A stretch of 64,000 nt of DNA from Methylobacterium sp. DB0501 (GTDB lineage Bacteria > Pseudomonadota > Alphaproteobacteria > Rhizobiales > Beijerinckiaceae). The notes under the pieces were generated by a model that worked only from the letters and a program-made list of their open reading frames with translations, was not told the origin of the DNA and did not search any database. Below, piece by piece: positions 59,932-64,000 of this stretch. The stretch lies in contig NZ_JAAKGV010000005.1 in NCBI RefSeq assembly GCF_011043735.1, forward strand, positions 243,871-307,870, given 5' to 3'. The stretch's first letter is position 1; each line of letters opens with the position of its first letter. A program made the position numbers and the translations under genes.

Positions 59932-61125
59932 TCACACCCGCCGCGGCAGCAGGAAGGCGAAGAGGCCGATCGCCGGCAGGTAGGCGCAGAGGCGGAACAC
60001 CTCGACGATGCCGAGCCGGTCGGCCAGCAGGCCGAGCCCGCCCGCCGCGAGGCCGCCGAGCCCGAACGAGAGGCCGTAGAACAGGCCGCCGACCAGGCCG
60101 ACCCGGTGCGGCACGAGATCGATCGCGTAGATCAGGATCGACGAGAAGGCGCTCGCCATGATGAAGCTGGCGAGCATGCCGAGGATGCCGGTCCAGACCA
60201 GATCCGCATGCGGCAGCAGGAGCGCGAGCGGCAGCGGGCCGAGGATCGAGATCCAGATCACGCGGTCGCGCCCGATCCGGTCGCCCAGCATGCCGCCCAG
60301 GATCACCCCGGCCGCGCCGACGACCAGGAAGCCGAACAGCATGAGCTGCGAGACCTGCACGCTCACCCCGAACCGCTCGATCAGGTAGAACGTGTAGTAG
60401 GAGGTGAAGCTCGCCTGGTAGGCGTTCTTCGACATCAGGAGCAGGATCAGGACCGTCATCGCGAAGGCGACGCGGCCCGCCGGCATCCCGGGCGCCCGCC
60501 CCTCCGCGGCCTTCGCGCCGGTCGCCGCGTGGCGGCGCCGCGTCCTGAGAGACAGCGAGACGGTCCAGGACATCAGCAGCATCGCGACGATCGCGATGCC
60601 GGAGAACCAGGACAGACTCGCCTGCCCGTTCGGGACCACGATGGCGGCGGCGAGCAGCGGACCGATCGCGTAGCCGACATGGCCGCCGATCTGGAACACG
60701 CCCTGCGCCAGGCCCTGCCGGCCGGCCGCGGCCTGGCGGGCCATCCGCGTCGCCTCCGGGTGGAACACCGCGGAGCCGGTGCCGACGAGGGCGGCCGCCG
60801 CCAGGACCATGCCGTAATTCGACGCGAAGGCGAGGCCGAGGATCCCGGCCAGCGTCGCCCCCATGCCGGCCACCATCGCGTGCGGCCAGGGCCGGCGGTC
60901 GGTCACGTAGCCGAGGAGCGGCTGCAGCAGGGAGGACGTGACCTGGAAGGCCAGGGTGATGGGGCCGATTTGCGCGAAATCGAGGCGGTAGGCGTCCTTC
61001 ACCAGCGGGTAGATCGCCGGGATCATCGATTGCAGCGTGTCGTTCAGCAGATGCGAGACGCTGAGCGCCACCAGCACCGGCATCACGGGGCGGGCGGCGG
61101 ACTGAACGAGGGAGGCGGAGGTCAT
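59932..61125 (-). CDS. MFS transporter, fosmidomycin-resistance (Fsr) type
   Basis: A 397-residue, about 12-helix MFS exporter. Fsr features: SVSHLLNDTLQSMIPAIYPLVKDAYRLDFAQIGPITL, SSLLQPLLGYVTDRRPWPHAMVAGM and GTGSAVFHPEATRMARQAA. Family members export fosmidomycin and related compounds, though the natural substrate is usually unknown. ATG at 61125 gives the standard length; the frame extends upstream over the following gene in another phase. It converges with the HWE kinase gene, 31 bases between stops. Confidence 0.87.
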   Translation of the reverse strand: MTSASLVQSAARPVMPVLVALSVSHLLNDTLQSMIPAIYPLVKDAYRLDFAQIGPITLAFQVTSSLLQPLLGYVTDRRPWPHAMVAGMGATLAGILGLAFASNYGMVLAAAALVGTGSAVFHPEATRMARQAAAGRQGLAQGVFQIGGHVGYAIGPLLAAAIVVPNGQASLSWFSGIAIVAMLLMSWTVSLSLRTRRRHAATGAKAAEGRAPGMPAGRVAFAMTVLILLLMSKNAYQASFTSYYTFYLIERFGVSVQVSQLMLFGFLVVGAAGVILGGMLGDRIGRDRVIWISILGPLPLALLLPHADLVWTGILGMLASFIMASAFSSILIYAIDLVPHRVGLVGGLFYGLSFGLGGLAAGGLGLLADRLGIVEVFRLCAYLPAIGLFAFLLPRRV

Positions 61126-61223
61126 GGGCGAGCCTATCGACGCCGCGCGCGACCGGTCAACCGACAGGTCCGCGCGGCTGCGACGGCCCGGGCCGCTCTC
61201 CCGAGCGGCCCGGGCGCGGGCTC

Positions 61224-61601
61224 CTAGCCGGCCGCCTCGACGGCGGGGCGGGTCACGATCGGCGGCGTCTGCTGGTGCTGCACCACGCGCCACTTGTCGT
61301 GGGCGAGCCGCCGGTAGGTCGAGGTGCAATGGGCCTCGTAGGCCTCGTCGCCCCGCGATGCCCTCGCGTGGTAGGCGATGACGATCAGGCCTTCCTGCGG
61401 CCGCGCGATCTGCTCCTGCGCGATCTCGATCGTCGACCAGCGCGGCGTATGAGCCACCGCCTCGATGGCCTGCTTCCCGCTCATGACGTAGGGCGGTTGC
61501 GGCAGCACCATCAGGCACTCGTCGTCGACGAGTTCCCGGTAATGGTCGGCGTCACCCGTCCAGAGACCCTTTTCGAAAGACCATACCCGATCGTCGTCCA
61601 T
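61224..61601 (-). CDS. NTF2-like (SnoaL/DUF4440-type) protein
   Basis: A 125-residue small alpha+beta protein. The pattern EKGLWTGDADHYRELVDDECLMVLPQPPYVMSGKQAIEAV, followed by a helical/strand region with LIVIAYHARASRGDEAYEAHCTSTYRRLAHDKWRVVQHQQTPP, is typical of DUF4440/SnoaL cone-fold proteins. They can be enzymes (isomerases or hydrolases) or ligand-binding proteins; which applies here is unknown. It is upstream of the Fsr-type MFS gene on the same strand, 98 bases apart. Confidence 0.8.
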   Translation of the reverse strand: MDDDRVWSFEKGLWTGDADHYRELVDDECLMVLPQPPYVMSGKQAIEAVAHTPRWSTIEIAQEQIARPQEGLIVIAYHARASRGDEAYEAHCTSTYRRLAHDKWRVVQHQQTPPIVTRPAVEAAG

Positions 61602-61871
61602 CGCGTGCTCCTCATGCCGCCGTGTTGAGCCGTCTTGTCTTGCCGTCTTGCGCCAGAGAAGATCGCAGGATCGGGATCGTTCCCGGTGCGGCGATGCGGC
61701 CGTTCGTGAGGACGCCGTCGTTCCGGCGGACGGTCTTCGTTGCCGCCGGCCCGATGAACGCCCCTCACCGGCTTGACAGGAGAACGATCCCCCGTTTCAT
61801 CGCTGTCGACGGTACGGGAGGCCGGCCCCATCGAGAGGCCGGCCAAGAAGAGGCCGGCCAGAGGGAACGCC

Positions 61872-62294
61872 ATGCTGAAGACCATCGACCCGCTGCTCAA
61901 CGGGCAGCTCCTCGCCCTCCTCGACGACATGGGCCACGGCGACGAGATCGTCATCGCCGACGCCAACTTCCCCTCCGCCAGCAACGCCCGGCGGCTGTTG
62001 GACATGCCCGGCACGACGGCCCCTGCCCTCCTCGACGCGATCCTGTCGCTCCTGCCCCTCGACGACTTCGTCGGGAGCCCGATGGCGGTGATGCAGGCCC
62101 CGCCCGAGACCCGCCCGCTCTACGACGGCTACCAGGCCAGTGCCGACCGCGCCGAGGGCCGGCCGATCAGCATCACCGAGATGCCGGTCAAGGATTTCTA
62201 CGCCCGCACCCGGGACGCCTATGCGGTGGTCCGCAGCGGCGAGCGGCGCCTCTACGCCAACATCCTCCTGCGCAAGGGGGTGATCTACCCGTGA
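61872..62294 (+). CDS. RbsD/FucU-family sugar mutarotase (L-fucose mutarotase-like)
   Basis: A 140-residue protein of the RbsD/FucU fold. MLKTIDPLLNGQLLALLDDMGHGDEIVIADANFPSAS contains the catalytic His of GHGD and the DANFPA-type loop. The C-terminal YANILLRKGVIYP has the Tyr typical of FucU. It interconverts alpha and beta anomers of fucose or a related sugar. The ATG at 61872 follows GAGGGAACG. Its stop overlaps the amidohydrolase GTG start, so the two are coupled. The longer frame upstream is noise. Confidence 0.88.
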   Translation: MLKTIDPLLNGQLLALLDDMGHGDEIVIADANFPSASNARRLLDMPGTTAPALLDAILSLLPLDDFVGSPMAVMQAPPETRPLYDGYQASADRAEGRPISITEMPVKDFYARTRDAYAVVRSGERRLYANILLRKGVIYP

Positions 62295-63130
62295 GCGAGG
62301 CGATCGACAGCCACCAGCACTTCTGGCGGGTGGCGCGGGGCGATTACGGCTGGATGGGCGAGCACGTCGCGCCCCTGCTTCGCGACTTCATGCCGGACGA
62401 CCTCGAGCCCCTGCTGCGCCGGGCCGGCATCGGCCGCACCATCCTGGTCCAGGCGGCGCCGACCGAGGCCGAGACCGACTTCATGCTCGATCTCGCCGCC
62501 CGGACCGATTACGTCGCCGGAATCGTCGGCTGGCTCGACATGGAATCCGACGCCTTCCCGGAGCGCCTGGCCCATTACCGGCGGAACCCGCTCTTCGTGG
62601 GCCTGCGCCCGATGCTGCAGGATCTCGACGACGACCGCTTCATCCTGCGCCCCCGCGTCCTCGACAACCTGCGGCGCGTGGCCGAGAGCGGGCTGGCCTT
62701 CGACATCCTGGCCCTCCCCCGCCACCTGCCGCACGTCGCCGAGGCCCTGGCCCGGGTGCCGGCCCTGCGCGCCGTGCTCGACCACCTGGGAAAGCCCCCG
62801 GTTGCAACGGGCGGGCTCGATCCCTGGCGGGCCGACGTCGCGGCCCTGGCGGCGTTCCCGGCCGTGTCCTGCAAGGTCTCGGGGCTCGTCACCGAGGCGC
62901 GGGCGGAGTGGGCCCTTCAGGATCTCGCGCCTTTCATCGACCACGTCGCGGACGCCTTCGGCGAGGACCGGCTGCTGTTCGGCTCGGACTGGCCGGTCTC
63001 GACTCTCGCGGCGACCTACGGCGAGGTTGCCCATGCCGCCCGGGCGCTCCTCGGCACCCGCTTCGGCCCGGAGGCGATGGCCAAGGTTTTCGGCGGGAAT
63101 GCGCGGCGCTTCTACCGGCTGTCGGCCTGA
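62291..63130 (+). CDS. amidohydrolase-2 family lactonase (L-fuconolactonase-like)
   Basis: A 279-residue metal-dependent hydrolase. The N-terminal metal motif is DSHQHFW (residues 6-12); VDHLGKPP-type strand ILDHLGKPP and GLDPWRADV follow, and the C-terminal Asp is in LLFGSDWPVSTL. This is the cog3618 L-fuconolactonase/L-rhamnono-lactonase pattern. It opens the sugar lactone formed in an oxidative fucose pathway. GTG at 62291 overlaps the mutarotase stop. A dehydrogenase and aldolase expected for the same route are not in the window. Confidence 0.87.
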   Translation: MSEAIDSHQHFWRVARGDYGWMGEHVAPLLRDFMPDDLEPLLRRAGIGRTILVQAAPTEAETDFMLDLAARTDYVAGIVGWLDMESDAFPERLAHYRRNPLFVGLRPMLQDLDDDRFILRPRVLDNLRRVAESGLAFDILALPRHLPHVAEALARVPALRAVLDHLGKPPVATGGLDPWRADVAALAAFPAVSCKVSGLVTEARAEWALQDLAPFIDHVADAFGEDRLLFGSDWPVSTLAATYGEVAHAARALLGTRFGPEAMAKVFGGNARRFYRLSA

Positions 63131-63306
63131 CGCCACGCCCCGTCCTGGCAAGGCGGTCCCGGTCCGGAACGATGCCGATCGCATCGCCCGGCCCTTGAAC
63201 GCGGTGCGTGCAGGCCCATTTCAATACACGCTGGCAGCGGAGGCCGGGCAGGTCCCCTGCCCCGTTGTCCGGTCGCCGGGGCCGAACCCTCCGGGCTTCG
63301 GGCGTG

Positions 63307-63334
63307 TTGACAGGCGAGCCGGCTACCCTTAGAC
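63307..63334 (+). promoter_or_regulatory. candidate rRNA operon promoter
   Basis: TTGACA (63307-63312), a 16-base spacer and TTAGAC (63329-63334), about 320 bases upstream of mature 16S, resemble alphaproteobacterial rRNA promoters. The surrounding 63131-63653 stretch has no protein gene; its open frames are leader noise. Confidence 0.5.
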
Positions 63335-63448
63335 AGCCGCTCACCGACGGGGCGCCGAGACGAACGGCCCGCTCCGACGAACCTTCCCAGAGACGACGAA
63401 GCAAGGGCCGGGGCAACCCGGCGCTGCTTTCTGTTCTCGGAAGGTCGA

Positions 63449-63481
63449 GATCGGGCTTCAGGCCCGATCAGCTCTTTGACA
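63449..63481 (+). promoter_or_regulatory. rRNA leader hairpin followed by boxA-like antitermination site
   Basis: GATCGGGC-TTCAG-GCCCGATC forms an 8-bp stem (63449-63469), directly followed by GCTCTTTGACA (63471-63481), which resembles the boxA antiterminator TGCTCTTTAACA. Further down, TGATCAGCT occurs twice (about 63635-63652), just before mature 16S. Confidence 0.6.
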
Positions 63482-63653
63482 AGTTCATACGAGAAAGAGA
63501 AGCGTGGACGGCGTCGTCCCTGCGGATCCTGCCTCTGGGTGGGATCGTGAGTAGGATGATGCTGGTCTTAACGTTTCGGTGCTCACACGATTGGTGGAAA
63601 CGCCGATCGGTTGTGAGCCTCCGTTTTAGTTGTGATCAGCTTTGATCAGCTCT

Positions 63654-64000
<347 letters not shown>

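Noticed and set aside
62291..63130. Amidohydrolase considered as the missing AsbF-type dehydratase
   Set aside because: DSHQHFW and GSDWP motifs mark a lactonase of the amidohydrolase-2 family, not a sugar-phosphate-isomerase-like dehydroshikimate dehydratase, and it is far from the cluster.
63208..63645. A 145-codon open frame in the rRNA leader
   Set aside because: It overlaps promoter, boxA and hairpin elements, lacks a recognisable domain and runs up to the 16S start.

Overview
The window looks like a chromosomal segment of a Methylobacterium/Methylorubrum-type alphaproteobacterium. The sequence is very GC-rich. It ends in the first ~350 nt of a 16S rRNA gene whose 5' part reads like Methylobacteriaceae, and it carries gene types common in that group (HWE histidine kinase, DUF6894 protein, STN-domain TonB receptor, FecI/FecR pairs). 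Assignments rest on reading the translated sequence and on family knowledge; no database search was run.

Layout. 1-10.5 kb: an Mct-like 2-methylfumaryl-CoA isomerase, a large hybrid histidine kinase, an FGGY sugar kinase beside a decayed polyol-type dehydrogenase pseudogene, and a CHASE-domain hybrid kinase. 10.8-19.7 kb: a LysR regulator followed by a polyamine-type ABC importer operon (ATPase, HAD hydrolase, PuuB-like FAD oxidase, binding protein, two permeases, GMC oxidoreductase), which looks like uptake plus oxidation of one amine or amino-alcohol substrate. 19.8-22.3 kb: a parallel beta-helix protein, a 67-aa protein and a membrane-bound class III nucleotide cyclase.

22.8-38.3 kb is the most interesting region. 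It holds a FecI sigma factor, a FecR regulator and a TonB-dependent receptor with a signalling domain. These are followed by two IucA/IucC (NIS) synthetases, an aryl-AMP ligase, a fused carrier-protein/aryl-transferase (AsbD-AsbE fusion), a DUF2218 protein, a GNAT acetyltransferase and a YclNOPQ-like ABC importer. The set resembles petrobactin/rhodopetrobactin assembly and, even more, the methylolanthanin lanthanophore locus of Methylorubrum. No 3-dehydroshikimate dehydratase (AsbF) is present. An MFS exporter lies convergent to it.

40-43 kb: a TPR plus GT-D-fold glycosyltransferase-like protein with an AT-rich promoter region, and a secreted glycoside hydrolase. 43.3-52.8 kb: a complete minus-strand pathway from benzoate to the muconolactone/enol-lactone stage (benABCD-catABC, an aromatic-acid transporter and a salicylate-hydroxylase-like monooxygenase). 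It is divergent from a LysR regulator whose upstream region carries a perfect 15-bp palindrome. 54-63 kb: an Old Yellow Enzyme homologue, a DUF6894 protein, a Crp/Fnr regulator with a GAF/multi-PAS HWE kinase, a fosmidomycin-resistance-type MFS protein, an NTF2-like protein and a fucose-type mutarotase/lactonase pair. 63.1-64 kb: rRNA promoter/leader and the start of 16S.

Intergenic spaces contain several repeat families. Two ~195-200-bp near-palindromic elements (5378-5571 and 34384-34583) belong to one family; the second sits between siderophore biosynthesis and its import genes. CRISPR arrays, insertion sequences, phage genes and tRNAs were not seen.
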